The notes below the pieces were generated by a model. It was not told the origin of the DNA, did not search any database, and worked only from the letters and a program-made list of their open reading frames with translations. A program made the translations under genes and the position numbers. A stretch of 64,000 nucleotides of DNA from Candidatus Kirkpatrickella diaphorinae (GTDB lineage: Bacteria; Pseudomonadota; Alphaproteobacteria; Acetobacterales; Acetobacteraceae): the NCBI RefSeq assembly GCF_025736875.1, contig NZ_CP107052.1:546001-610000 (forward strand). The letters are read 5' to 3'. Within the stretch, counting starts at the first letter, position 1. Each line of letters starts with the position of its first letter. Positions 52,784-61,978 of the stretch are shown here, piece after piece.

Positions 52784-53806
52784 TTACAACGCGTCGAGCA
52801 GGGCTGTGGTGATCTCGCTTGTGCTCGCAGTCCCGCCAAGGTCACGCGTGCGAACACCGCCTGTGGTGACGACGCGGGTGATGGCGTCATCAAGACGCTG
52901 CTTCAGATCATGCCGCCCCACACGGGCCAGCATCAACCCGCCCGCCATCAGCAGGGCCAAAGGGTTTGCGACGTTTTTACCGGCAATATCCGGCGCCGAA
53001 CCATGGACGGCCTCAAAGATGGCGGCTTTCTCACCAATATTCGCCCCCGGCGCCATGCCCAGCCCCCCGACAAGCCCGGCTGTGAGGTCAGAGAGAATAT
53101 CACCGAAAAGATTCGTCGTGACGATAACATCAAACTGCCAGGGATCGGTGACGAGCTGCATGGCGCATGCATCGACGATGCGCTCATCAATGGTGATCTT
53201 CCCGGCATATTCCTGCGCAATATCGCGGCCTGTCTCCAGGAAAAGCCCGCTGAAGATTTTTAGAATATTGGCTTTATGGACAAGCGTGACTTTTTTGCGG
53301 CCATTCGCGACGGCGTAGTCACACGCAAATCGGATGATCCGCGCACATTCTTCGCGGGAATTGAAGCCACCGCCACAGGCGATGGCGCGTGGGTCATCCC
53401 CCAACGGCAGGTAATATTCATTTGCAGCGTAAAGCCCCTCGATATTTTCCCGCACCACGACGAGGTCGATATGATCGAACCGCCCGCCGGGGATAATCGT
53501 CCGCGTCGGGCGCAGATTGGCGTAAAGCCCGAAGCGCTGGCGCAAGGTGACATTGACGGATTTGAACCCTTTGCCAACCGGGGTCGTCAGCGGCCCCTTG
53601 AGGGCCAGGCCGGTGCGGGAGATGCTTTCCAGCGTTGCCTCCGGCAAAGGGACGCCGCTGGTTTCAACCGCGCCGAGCCCGCCCGCACATCTCTCCCAAA
53701 CGAAGGGCGCACCCAGTTTCTCAAGAATTTTCACGGTTGAGTCCGTGATTTCCGGGCCGATCCCATCACCTTCAATGAGGGTCGCCCGATATATTTTGCC
53801 TGTCAT
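52784..53806 (-). CDS. icd: NAD-dependent isocitrate dehydrogenase (isocitrate/isopropylmalate family)
   Basis: A 340-residue beta-decarboxylating dehydrogenase. GDGIGPEITDSTV opens it, the substrate loop is FKSVNVTLRQRFGLYANLRP, the catalytic Y/K region follows (VRENIEGLYAANEYY; HKANILK), and NLFGDILSDL is the metal site. The S-N in the substrate loop and the overall length point to the short NAD-type isocitrate dehydrogenase known from acetic acid bacteria, rather than LeuB. Tartrate or homoisocitrate dehydrogenase is less likely. The ATG at 53806 has GAGG upstream. It is the last gene of a minus-strand run starting at uvrD. Confidence 0.82.
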   Translation of the reverse strand: MTGKIYRATLIEGDGIGPEITDSTVKILEKLGAPFVWERCAGGLGAVETSGVPLPEATLESISRTGLALKGPLTTPVGKGFKSVNVTLRQRFGLYANLRPTRTIIPGGRFDHIDLVVVRENIEGLYAANEYYLPLGDDPRAIACGGGFNSREECARIIRFACDYAVANGRKKVTLVHKANILKIFSGLFLETGRDIAQEYAGKITIDERIVDACAMQLVTDPWQFDVIVTTNLFGDILSDLTAGLVGGLGMAPGANIGEKAAIFEAVHGSAPDIAGKNVANPLALLMAGGLMLARVGRHDLKQRLDDAITRVVTTGGVRTRDLGGTASTSEITTALLDAL

Positions 53807-53818
53807 AGAAAGCCTCAA

Positions 53819-55594
53819 TCAACAGTTCAGGGGTGCACATGCCTCCATGAGCCACGCCCGTGCATCTCCCTCCAGAAGCGGGGAAATTTCCTCCCGCGTT
53901 TTGGCGTGATAGACGTTGATCCAATCGATCTCCTCCGCAGAGAGAAGGGCGGGGCGGATCATTTTCCGGTCAAAAGGTGCGTAATTCAGCGTTTCGAACG
54001 CCAGAAATTCCCGCGGGCCTGTCCGGGGGGCGTTTTTAACGATCAGCAGATTTTCAGAGCGTATGCCGTAATGTCCCGGCTCGTAATATCCGGGTTCATT
54101 CGAGACGATCATGCCCGGCATAAGTGGGGTGGGACGCGGGGCCGCGCCGATATTTTGCGGTCCCTCATGCACGGAAAGGTAACTCCCGACGCCATGGCCC
54201 GTGCCGTGATCATAATCGAGCCCCGCCTGCCATAAAGCGTAACGGGCGAGGGGGTCGAGCCGGTAACCCGGCGTGCCGACGGGGAAGACCGCCCGGGCGA
54301 TGGCAATATGCCCTTTCAGCACGCGTGTGAAAGCATCACATAGGGCGTCATCCGGCGCGTCCGGCCCGATCCAGATTGTGCGCGTGACATCCGTTGTGCC
54401 GGCCTCATACTGCCCGCCACTATCAATGAGGTAAATCTGGTTCGCCGTCAGTTCACGATCCTGGCCTTCGATCGCGCGGTAATGAGGCAGGGCGGCATTC
54501 GGCCCGGCGGCGGAGATCGCGGGGAAGCTCTCCTCCCGGAATTCCGGCGCTTCAGAACGAAACCGAAAGAGGTGATCGGCGAGTGCTGCCTCCCGGCATC
54601 CTACGCCTGACTCGGTGACGAAATGCAGGAATTTACATAAAGCGGCTGAGTCGATTTTCTGAATGCGACGGGCGCCATCAAGCTCGACGTCGTTTTTGTG
54701 CGCCTTCAAAAGGTGGCAGGGATCAGCATCATGCACCGGCTTCGCACCGATCGCATCGAGATGCTGCCGAAACCACACGGACGCGCTCTCCGGGTCCAGT
54801 CGCACTGTCTTGCCTCGGAGATTTTCCAGCGACGCGGGCAGGGTTTCAGGTGCGGCGAAAGTCACGCCAGGCCCGAAATGGGCGGCGGCGTTTTCAGGCA
54901 GGCGGGCCTTATCGATAAAGGCCGTCACCGCGCCATCCGGCGTGATCAGTCCGAAGCCCAGCACGACCGGCGTGTAAGGCACGTCATTACCGCGCATATT
55001 CAGCAGCCAGGCGAGGCAGGTCGGATCGGTTATGAGGGCGGCGTCGTGGCCACGCTCTGCCAGTATCTGCCCGATATGCGTGCGCTTCTGAAGCGAGTCC
55101 TGTCCGGAAAATTGCAGGTCCAGAAGCTGGACCCGGCCATCGGGCTTTTCCGGTTGTATCACCCAGGCAGCATCAATCGGGTTTTGCGCGAGGGGGACCA
55201 GCGTAACGGACGATAAGGTATCGAAATTTTCGAAAATGGTCTCAGAGGTCAGGCGCGGGTCATAACCAAGTTTTAGGGGCTTCCGGCGCGCTGCCACCCA
55301 TTTTTGCGGACCACCCGCCACAAGGCTTTGCGCGGACCAGATGGACGGATCAAGCTGGGTGCGAAGCTGCTCGGTATAGCGACCATCTGAAAAGACGGCC
55401 CCTTCCTCCTGCAGCAAAATCGCCAGCCCGGCACTGCCGGTAAATCCGGTTAGCCAGGCAAGGCGCTCAGCATAAGGTGCGACATATTCACCAAGAAATT
55501 CATCGCCCCTCGGCAGGATCATCCCGTCCAGACCCTCCGCGGAGAGTTGTGCACGAATATGGCGGATGGAATCGCGGCTTGCGGATAATGTCAC
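53819..55594 (-). CDS. pepP: Xaa-Pro aminopeptidase (M24B family)
   Basis: A 591-residue protein with the three-domain layout of the long aminopeptidase P form: two creatinase-like N-terminal domains (1-160 and 165-310) and a pita-bread catalytic domain. The five metal ligands are visible: two aspartates in YLIDSGGQYEAGTTDVTRT, histidine in HGVGSYLSVHEG, and glutamates in VSNEPGYYEPG and LAFETLNYAP. It removes N-terminal residues preceding proline. It sits between the GNAT gene (14-base gap) and the NAD-isocitrate dehydrogenase gene (12-base gap). Confidence 0.92.
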   Translation of the reverse strand: MTLSASRDSIRHIRAQLSAEGLDGMILPRGDEFLGEYVAPYAERLAWLTGFTGSAGLAILLQEEGAVFSDGRYTEQLRTQLDPSIWSAQSLVAGGPQKWVAARRKPLKLGYDPRLTSETIFENFDTLSSVTLVPLAQNPIDAAWVIQPEKPDGRVQLLDLQFSGQDSLQKRTHIGQILAERGHDAALITDPTCLAWLLNMRGNDVPYTPVVLGFGLITPDGAVTAFIDKARLPENAAAHFGPGVTFAAPETLPASLENLRGKTVRLDPESASVWFRQHLDAIGAKPVHDADPCHLLKAHKNDVELDGARRIQKIDSAALCKFLHFVTESGVGCREAALADHLFRFRSEAPEFREESFPAISAAGPNAALPHYRAIEGQDRELTANQIYLIDSGGQYEAGTTDVTRTIWIGPDAPDDALCDAFTRVLKGHIAIARAVFPVGTPGYRLDPLARYALWQAGLDYDHGTGHGVGSYLSVHEGPQNIGAAPRPTPLMPGMIVSNEPGYYEPGHYGIRSENLLIVKNAPRTGPREFLAFETLNYAPFDRKMIRPALLSAEEIDWINVYHAKTREEISPLLEGDARAWLMEACAPLNC

Positions 55595-55608
55595 CTTTAA
55601 CCCCTGCT

Positions 55609-56118
55609 TCAGGAATCGAGTATCCGATACATAAAGACGAGGTTAAGCCATCGGTCAAATTTGCGCCCCACTTCCGGGATCGCGGGCATGGCGGTAAAGC
55701 CGAATTTCTCATGCAACTGGATGGACGCCGTATTCGTGTCGGTAATGGCGCCGATCATCACGTGGCGCCCGGCTTCCGTCGCATGGGTGATCAAGGCGGT
55801 GAGAAGCATCTGGCCGATCCCGAGGCGGCTCATCCCCGGTTTAACGTAGATGGAGTGCTCGACCGTCTGCGCATAACCTTCATAGGGGCGGAAAGGGCCA
55901 TAACTGCCATAGCCGAAAAACGTGCCCTCACATATCACCACAAAAACGGGCATGTCGTTTTCCTGCTGCTGTTTCAGCCAGGCCGCACGTTGTTTGAGGG
56001 TTTGCGGCGTGTTGTTCCAAAGTGCGTCGGAATGCGCGATATTGTGATTGACGATCTCAAGAATTTCCGGGAGGTCTTCTTCCCGCGCGAGGCGAAGCTG
56101 ACAATCACGAGTGGTCAT
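55609..56118 (-). CDS. GNAT family N-acetyltransferase, phosphinothricin acetyltransferase-like
   Basis: A 169-residue GNAT protein. The acetyl-CoA loop is SRLGIGQMLLTALITHA, and the tail ATDTNTASIQLHEKFGF in register with RKFDRWLNLVFM is that of the Pat/Bar-like branch. That branch acetylates phosphinothricin, methionine sulfoximine or other small amines; the native substrate is unknown. The ATG at 56118 overlaps the prmA stop by four bases. A longer frame would start inside prmA. Confidence 0.85.
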   Translation of the reverse strand: MTTRDCQLRLAREEDLPEILEIVNHNIAHSDALWNNTPQTLKQRAAWLKQQQENDMPVFVVICEGTFFGYGSYGPFRPYEGYAQTVEHSIYVKPGMSRLGIGQMLLTALITHATEAGRHVMIGAITDTNTASIQLHEKFGFTAMPAIPEVGRKFDRWLNLVFMYRILDS

Positions 56119-57008
56119 GCGGGTTTCCTCAAAATAAGAGTGCACCATTCCCCTTCATAAATGCGGCGCTCCAGCACAAGGCCCTGACGACGATAGGCCG
56201 CCAGGACCATATTGGCTTGTGACGCAAGCAGTCCGGCCAATATGGTCGTCCCACCGCGTTTGAGTTTGGCGGCAAGGTCCCGGGCCATGAGGCAGAGGGG
56301 GCGTGCAAGGATATTAGCAAATATCAGGTCAAAATTCCGGCTGCGTCGCACGGCGGACGTGGCCCAGCCTTGGCCCTGCACCGCGTGAATCATATTTTTG
56401 AGGCCATTGAGCCGCGCATTGCTTCGGGTGACACGCGCAGACCATGGGTCAATATCCACAGCCAGGGCCGGGCGATGGAGATGCTTCACCGCGGCCATCG
56501 CCAGAATGCCGGAGCCACAACCCATATCCAGAATGCGGCGCGGGCGGCGATAAGCGACTTTCTCAAAACCGCGCAGGCAACCTCGGGTTGAGCCATGCTC
56601 CCCCGAGCCGAAGGCGATCCCTGCATCGAGCGTGATAACGTGCCGTCCCGGCGCGCGCTGCGCATCGAGATGCGTGCCACAAATCATGAAACGCTGGCCG
56701 ATCTCCTGCGGCGGAAAGGCTTCATAAATACGGGCCAGCCAGCCATCACTGTGGGTTGCCTGCTGATGAAGCGGCGCGTCATGGCCGGAGAGGAGGCGTG
56801 CCACCGTCAGGGCGCTTTGCAGCTCATCCTCACGATGGCCCTGATCACGCACCCCTTCAACCCGCCAGTTCCGATGGTCGTCATCCGCCTCGAAAATGCC
56901 GACAGTTGTGCAGACTGTGGCAAGCGCGCTCTCAAATAAAGGGACAGCGCTTTCCGCAACCGTGACGGAGAGGGTTTCAAGTTGTGTCGCGTGGCGCGGG
57001 CGGATCAT
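56115..57008 (-). CDS. prmA: Ribosomal protein L11 methyltransferase-like protein
   Basis: A 297-residue class I methyltransferase with PrmA layout. A substrate-binding N-terminal domain (about 1-95) is followed by ITLDAGIAFGSGEHGSTRGCL, the SAM motif ILDMGCGSGILAMAAV near 168, and FDLIFANILARPL in place of the family NPP-like motif. PrmA trimethylates L11. It overlaps uvrD upstream and the GNAT gene downstream by four bases each, so the three are coupled. Confidence 0.9.
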   Translation of the reverse strand: MIRPRHATQLETLSVTVAESAVPLFESALATVCTTVGIFEADDDHRNWRVEGVRDQGHREDELQSALTVARLLSGHDAPLHQQATHSDGWLARIYEAFPPQEIGQRFMICGTHLDAQRAPGRHVITLDAGIAFGSGEHGSTRGCLRGFEKVAYRRPRRILDMGCGSGILAMAAVKHLHRPALAVDIDPWSARVTRSNARLNGLKNMIHAVQGQGWATSAVRRSRNFDLIFANILARPLCLMARDLAAKLKRGGTTILAGLLASQANMVLAAYRRQGLVLERRIYEGEWCTLILRKPA

Positions 57009-59215
57009 GATGAGATCAAATCGACGTAACTGGCATGAACGGCCTTGTCGCCCGCTTTCTCGAAGGCGACGGATAAAGTCTCTCCATTGACGACCATAAT
57101 TGTACCATATCCATATTTCTGATGGAAAACGCGATGACCCGCCTCAAATTCTTCCATCGGGGGCGACATTGATGTTTTGCCCCTATCACGTCGCGCCAGA
57201 ATTGGCCAATGGCTGGCAGGGCGCGGGAAGGGCGTCTCCGGCACGCGAAAACCATTATAGGGGTTGATATCATTCCGCCATTCTTCCGGTATTTCCCCGA
57301 CAAACCGGCTCGGAATGCTGTCCTGCCAATTGGCGTAAATGCGCCGCCGCGCGGCGTGGCAGATGATGGCTCGCACCCTGGCACGGGTCAGCCCGACATA
57401 GGCCAGGCGCCGTTCCTCCTCAAGGCTGCGTTCTCCACCTTCTTCAAGGCTGCGTTGCGAGGGGAAAATACCCTCCTCCCATCCCGGCAGGAAGACCGTA
57501 TCAAATTCCAGCCCTTTTGCGCCATGGAGCGTCATGACATTGACCTTGTCATCCCCCTGTACGGCATCCGCATCCATCACAAGGGCAATATGCTCCAGAA
57601 ACGCTTCCAGTGACGGGAATTCCGCCATGGCGCGGAAAAGTTCCTTGATGTTATCAAGCTTGCCAGGCGCTTCGATTGATTTATCGTCACGCCACATCTG
57701 GAGATAACCGGCCTCTTCCAGCACAGCTTCCAGCGCGACGACATGGCCTTCCCCACCCAGCTTTTCACGCCCCTGCGCGAATATGTCGGATAAAGCCGCC
57801 AGAGCTTCCTGCCCCTTGCGGGTTAATAATTTAGGACCATCTTCAGCCAAGGCGGCCGCCATAAGCGGAACATGCTGTGCACGCGCGGCGGCATGAATTT
57901 TCTGCATCGCGGTGGCGCCAATCCCGCGGCGGGGCGTGTTGGCGATGCGTTCAAACGCGAGATCATCACCCGGGCGCGCCAGAAGACGAGCATAAGCCAG
58001 CGCGTCCCGGATTTCAGCGCGTTCATAAAATCTTATGCCGCCGATGATGCGGTAAGGGATGTTTTTGGCCAGCATACGATCTTCAAATGCGCGCGTCTGG
58101 AAGGAGGCGCGCACCAATATCGCCATTTGCGCGTAATCATGGCCCTCACGATGCAGCGCTTCAATCCGTGCGGTAATGAGATGCGCCTCACCATCCGAAT
58201 CCGGCGCTGCCAGAATGGTGACTTTCTCCCCCCTGCGGTCATCCGTCCCGGGGCGGAGTGTTTTACCCAGTCGGTCATGATTATGTGCGATCAGCCCGGA
58301 AGCGGCGGACAGGATTTCCTGCGTTGAACGGTAATTCTGTTCAAGCCGGATGATCTTCGCCTTCGGGAAATCACGCTCAAATCGAAGGATGTTCTCAATT
58401 TCAGCGCCGCGCCAGGAATATATGGACTGATCATCATCACCCACACAGGCGATATTGGCGTCTTCATCCTGGCGTTGTGACAAAAGACGTAGCCAAAGAT
58501 ATTGGGTTGTGTTCGTATCCTGATATTCGTCGACCATGATATATCTGAATAAATGATGATAAGATTTGAGAACCTCAGGATGCAGGCGCAGGATTTCATA
58601 AACGTGCAGGATAAGGTCGCCAAAATCACAGGCGTCGAGACTGCGCAACCTCTCCTGATAGGCGAGGTAAATATCGCGCGCCTTGCCCTGCGCGAAGTCA
58701 GTATCCTCAGCCGGCGTGATACTTGTCGGGGTAAGGGCGCGGTCCTTCCAACGCTGGATGACGCCGAGCATGGCGTTGGGCGACCAGCGTTTCACATCGA
58801 TTCCGGTCGGCTCCATCACCTGTTTGATGAGGCGGATCTGGTCATCCGTATCGAGAATGGTAAATTGATTGCTGAGACCAACCAGAGCGGCATGTCGACG
58901 CAGCATCCGCACGCAGATCGCGTGGAACGTGCCCAACCACAACCCATCGACTGTATGCCCGACGAGCGTCTCAATGCGGTCTTTCATTTCCCGCGCTGCT
59001 TTATTCGTGAAAGTCACGGCGAGAATTTGATGCGGGCGTGCTTTGCCCGTCAGAAGAAGATGCGCGAAGCGTGTCGTCAAAACGCGGGTTTTACCTGTCC
59101 CCGCGCCAGCGAGGATCAATAATGGCCCGTCGATTGACTCGACAGCGGCGCGCTGCTCAAGGTTTAAGCGTTTCAGGTATCCATGTGCTTCAGGGGATGG
59201 TACAGAATGATTCAC
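57005..59215 (-). CDS. uvrD: UvrD/PcrA-type ATP-dependent DNA helicase
   Basis: A 736-residue superfamily 1A helicase. Walker A GAGTGKTRVLTTR lies near residue 37, motif Ib AVTFTNKAAREMKDR near 65, the Q/DExx box MVDEYQDTN near 226, VGDDDQSIYSWRGA near 256, and the C-terminal MTLHGAKGLEFDTVFLPG near 560. It unwinds DNA in nucleotide excision and mismatch repair. It starts with GTG and opens the five-gene minus-strand series uvrD-prmA-GNAT-pepP-icd. Only 50 bases separate it from the divergent RadC-family gene. Confidence 0.94.
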   Translation of the reverse strand: MNHSVPSPEAHGYLKRLNLEQRAAVESIDGPLLILAGAGTGKTRVLTTRFAHLLLTGKARPHQILAVTFTNKAAREMKDRIETLVGHTVDGLWLGTFHAICVRMLRRHAALVGLSNQFTILDTDDQIRLIKQVMEPTGIDVKRWSPNAMLGVIQRWKDRALTPTSITPAEDTDFAQGKARDIYLAYQERLRSLDACDFGDLILHVYEILRLHPEVLKSYHHLFRYIMVDEYQDTNTTQYLWLRLLSQRQDEDANIACVGDDDQSIYSWRGAEIENILRFERDFPKAKIIRLEQNYRSTQEILSAASGLIAHNHDRLGKTLRPGTDDRRGEKVTILAAPDSDGEAHLITARIEALHREGHDYAQMAILVRASFQTRAFEDRMLAKNIPYRIIGGIRFYERAEIRDALAYARLLARPGDDLAFERIANTPRRGIGATAMQKIHAAARAQHVPLMAAALAEDGPKLLTRKGQEALAALSDIFAQGREKLGGEGHVVALEAVLEEAGYLQMWRDDKSIEAPGKLDNIKELFRAMAEFPSLEAFLEHIALVMDADAVQGDDKVNVMTLHGAKGLEFDTVFLPGWEEGIFPSQRSLEEGGERSLEEERRLAYVGLTRARVRAIICHAARRRIYANWQDSIPSRFVGEIPEEWRNDINPYNGFRVPETPFPRPASHWPILARRDRGKTSMSPPMEEFEAGHRVFHQKYGYGTIMVVNGETLSVAFEKAGDKAVHASYVDLISS

Positions 59216-59265
59216 ATTTACCGCACGACGTTGCAGAATTTTATGACACTATATCCTTTTAAAGA

Positions 59266-59946
59266 ATGAGCAGGCGGTCTTCCAGTCAAAAGAACAGCGT
59301 GCTCGGCCATCGTGCCCGTATGCGGGAGCGCGTTTTGCGCAATGGCGTCGAATCTCTGGCGGATTACGAAATAATCGAAATGCTGCTGTTTCTTTCTGTC
59401 CCCAGGCAGGACACAAAGCCGCGCGCCAAGGAGTTGATGGCCACGTTTGGTTCCATTGGCGGCGTTGTAAATGCACCCGTGACTCGCCTGCGCGAGATTG
59501 GTCTCAACGACAAGGCGATTAAAATCATGCGCCTCCCGCAGGCAGCGGCATCATTGCTGGCCGTGTCTGAGCCACAGGCCGAGATCGTCGTTGGCGCATG
59601 GGAGGAACTCGTTGATTATCTGCATGACACAATGGAGATCATGCCGGAGGATAGCTCTCGCGTGCTATTCCTCAATAACAAGAACCGGCTTCTGGCCGAT
59701 GAGGCTTTTAATGTAGGTCGCGACACGCAGGATATGTTCCGCCGGGCCTTATCTCTGCATGCAACGGCGCTTATATGTTTGCACTCTGTGCAATTCAACG
59801 TGCAGGGCGAGGCGCGTCGACTTCGGAGTGTTGCAGTCAAACTACAGAAAGAGACAGAACACCTCGCAATTACGCTGCATGACTATATTTTGATTGATAA
59901 ACAATTCGAATTGTTCAGTTTCCGGCAACAAGGAATTATCGTCTGA
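59266..59946 (+). CDS. RadC-family protein lacking the JAMM metal site
   Basis: A 226-residue RadC homologue. The N-terminal UPF0758 region is well kept: HRARMRER (15-22), DYEIIEMLLF (33-42) and PRQDTKP (46-52), then a helix-hairpin-helix-like segment. The C-terminal domain keeps the fold pattern (RVLFLNNKNRLLADEAF, RRALSLHATALI, HDYILID). However, the HNHPSGDPTPS..D metal motif is replaced by LHSVQFNVQGEARRL (172-186), and the PRE segment is DTQDMF. It cannot bind zinc in the usual way and is probably inactive as a JAMM hydrolase. A normal-JAMM RadC gene follows 136 bases downstream. Confidence 0.85.
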   Translation: MSRRSSSQKNSVLGHRARMRERVLRNGVESLADYEIIEMLLFLSVPRQDTKPRAKELMATFGSIGGVVNAPVTRLREIGLNDKAIKIMRLPQAAASLLAVSEPQAEIVVGAWEELVDYLHDTMEIMPEDSSRVLFLNNKNRLLADEAFNVGRDTQDMFRRALSLHATALICLHSVQFNVQGEARRLRSVAVKLQKETEHLAITLHDYILIDKQFELFSFRQQGIIV

Positions 59947-60082
59947 AAGCAATTGCGCGGTGCGGTAAAAAAAGAGTTTTGATTAGGATCACCTTTCGCT
60001 AAGTTTGAAGCGCGACTTTCATCATTCGTTAACTGTTTGACGCTGTAGACTTATCCCGTTCCTCCCCGATCCTCATCAGTGT

Positions 60083-60898
60083 TTGTCCCAACGAGAGGCT
60101 ACTCTGCCAAGAATAAATCGAAAAAATAGAACGAGGAAGAGGCCAACCGGGTCGAATGATCTCTTTGACGTCATCGGCTCCGGGTGGTCGCGGGTCGCCC
60201 TGAGTGAAATTGAAGCGGCGGAAAGCCTGCCGGTCAAAGATGACTATGACCAGATTCGACATTTCCTGCGGGTGTTGCAAATTCCGGAAGATGTCGCGGC
60301 TGCGGTGTCCGTCAATCTCAAGGCGCGCTTCGGCTCCTTCTCCGGTTTACTTTGCGCGCCCAATGAAGCGCTCACATCCGTCCCGAATTTTCCAGTCGGC
60401 GCCATCATCGCCGTGCGCCTCGTTCAGGAAGCGGCCATCCGCATTAATCGAGAGCGCATCAATAAAAAGAACGTTCTCGCCGATAAGCAATTTCTTCTGG
60501 ATTATCTGACCAGTCGGTTAGCGCGGGAGGCCGTTGAGCAGTTTCGTGTTATTTTCCTGTCTGATGATGGCGGTTTTCTGGCGGATGAAGCGCAGGCGCA
60601 GGGCACGGTCAATCATACACCTGTCTACCCTCGGGAAGTTGCGCGTCGCGCGATGGAGTTAAGAGCCGCCAACCTCATTCTCGTCCATAATCACCCGAGT
60701 GGAGACCCGACTCCATCAGGCAGCGACATCCACATGACACATCAGATCATGTATGCAACGCGCCTGATCGGCGTTGATATTCTTGACCATCTGGTGATTG
60801 GTAAAGGGCGTTACGCCAGTCTTAAAGAACTCGGCTTACTCGAGCCCGTCATTGAGGATCGGCCCAAGCGCGGCGGCAAGCCCAAGATCCCCGGGTAG
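60083..60898 (+). CDS. radC: RadC-family protein with intact JAMM motif and divergent N-terminus
   Basis: A 271-residue protein whose C-terminal half is a canonical RadC JAMM domain. It has E185 in VYPREVARRAM, HNHPSGDPTPSGSD (202-215) and DHLVIGKGRYASLKELG (235-251), so zinc binding is expected. The N-terminal 130 residues are unusual: the HRxRMRxR and DYEIIEMLL segments are missing. They are replaced by a basic leader (INRKNRTRKR) and DYDQIRHFLRVLQIPE. RadC proteins have no settled function despite the repair name. The start is uncertain (TTG at 60083). The last 63 bases overlap the convergent purK gene. Confidence 0.88.
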   Translation: MSQREATLPRINRKNRTRKRPTGSNDLFDVIGSGWSRVALSEIEAAESLPVKDDYDQIRHFLRVLQIPEDVAAAVSVNLKARFGSFSGLLCAPNEALTSVPNFPVGAIIAVRLVQEAAIRINRERINKKNVLADKQFLLDYLTSRLAREAVEQFRVIFLSDDGGFLADEAQAQGTVNHTPVYPREVARRAMELRAANLILVHNHPSGDPTPSGSDIHMTHQIMYATRLIGVDILDHLVIGKGRYASLKELGLLEPVIEDRPKRGGKPKIPG

Positions 60899-61975
60899 CG
60901 CCCCTTTAGGGAAAAGCGCATTGATGTGACCCATTTTGCGCCCGGGCCGTGCCTCCGCCTTGCCGTAAAGATGCAGGCGCGTGCCGGGTGTTTCCAACGC
61001 TTTAGAGGCCGCGACATATGTGCCGGGGCCGACCAGATTTTTCATGACAGCATCGCTATGACGGGTGAGGGGTTGGGCGCGCAGCCCCGCCACCATGCGA
61101 ATATGCGCCTCAAACTGACTGATCAAACAGGCATCCTGCGTCCAATGACCGGAATTATGGGGTCGCGGCGCGATCTCATTCACGCGCAATTCCCCCTTCG
61201 CGTCCAGGAACAACTCGACGGCGAGGATGCCCACAAGCTCCAATCCATGGGCAATGCGGCACGCAATGTCCTGCGCTGAAGCAGCCAGCTCAGGGCTGAT
61301 GCGGGCCGGGGCGAGGCTGATATCAAGGATGCCATGTTGATGGCGATTTTCCGTCACGTCGAAGCAGAACGCGTCACCATAGAGATCCCGCGCGACGATG
61401 ACGCTGAGTTCCCGATCAAAATCAACGAGGCCCTCGGCGATAAGCGGGTAGGGCAGCGTGTCCTGGATAGCTTCAAGATCCTGAGGGCTGTTGACCCGCC
61501 ACTGCCCCTTCCCATCATAGCCGAAACGCGTCTGTTTCAGGATAAACGGAAAGCCGAGTGCCGCCTCGATCGAGGCAAGCGCATCAGGGTCTGTCACGGC
61601 GACCCAGGGTGCTGTCTTCAGGCCGAAAGCGTTAAGCCGGGACTTCTCAACAATGCGGTCCTGACTGATTTCCAATATTTTGCGTGAAGGATGCACGGGC
61701 TTGAGCGATTCAAGCAATGCGATGCTTTCAGCGGGAATATTTTCAAATTCGAAGGTGACGACATCGACATTTTCCGCGAAACGCCGCAGGGCGGATTCAT
61801 CGTCATAAGCGCCGATCGTCGCGGATGGGGCTACGTCAAGTGCGGGCTCATCGTCCCGTGGCGAGAAGATATGGCAGTGAAAGCCCATTTCCGCCGCCGC
61901 CATGGCGGACATGCGGCCAAGCTGCCCGCCGCCAATAATGCCGATTCGCCCCCCAGGCTTCAAAATATGCGGCAT
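60836..61975 (-). CDS. purK: N5-carboxyaminoimidazole ribonucleotide synthase
   Basis: A 379-residue ATP-grasp enzyme. GGRIGIIGGGQLGRMSAMAA starts it, ILKQTRFGYDGKGQWRV is the ATP lysine loop, and FLDAKGELRVNEIAPRPHNSGHWTQDA is the metal and substrate site. It carboxylates AIR using bicarbonate and ATP in purine synthesis. purE lies three bases upstream. Its 3' end overlaps the convergent radC gene by 63 bases, so the last 20 residues of PurK are encoded opposite the RadC tail. Confidence 0.95.
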   Translation of the reverse strand: MPHILKPGGRIGIIGGGQLGRMSAMAAAEMGFHCHIFSPRDDEPALDVAPSATIGAYDDESALRRFAENVDVVTFEFENIPAESIALLESLKPVHPSRKILEISQDRIVEKSRLNAFGLKTAPWVAVTDPDALASIEAALGFPFILKQTRFGYDGKGQWRVNSPQDLEAIQDTLPYPLIAEGLVDFDRELSVIVARDLYGDAFCFDVTENRHQHGILDISLAPARISPELAASAQDIACRIAHGLELVGILAVELFLDAKGELRVNEIAPRPHNSGHWTQDACLISQFEAHIRMVAGLRAQPLTRHSDAVMKNLVGPGTYVAASKALETPGTRLHLYGKAEARPGRKMGHINALFPKGALPGDLGLAAALGPILNDGLE

Positions 61976-61978
61976 GGC

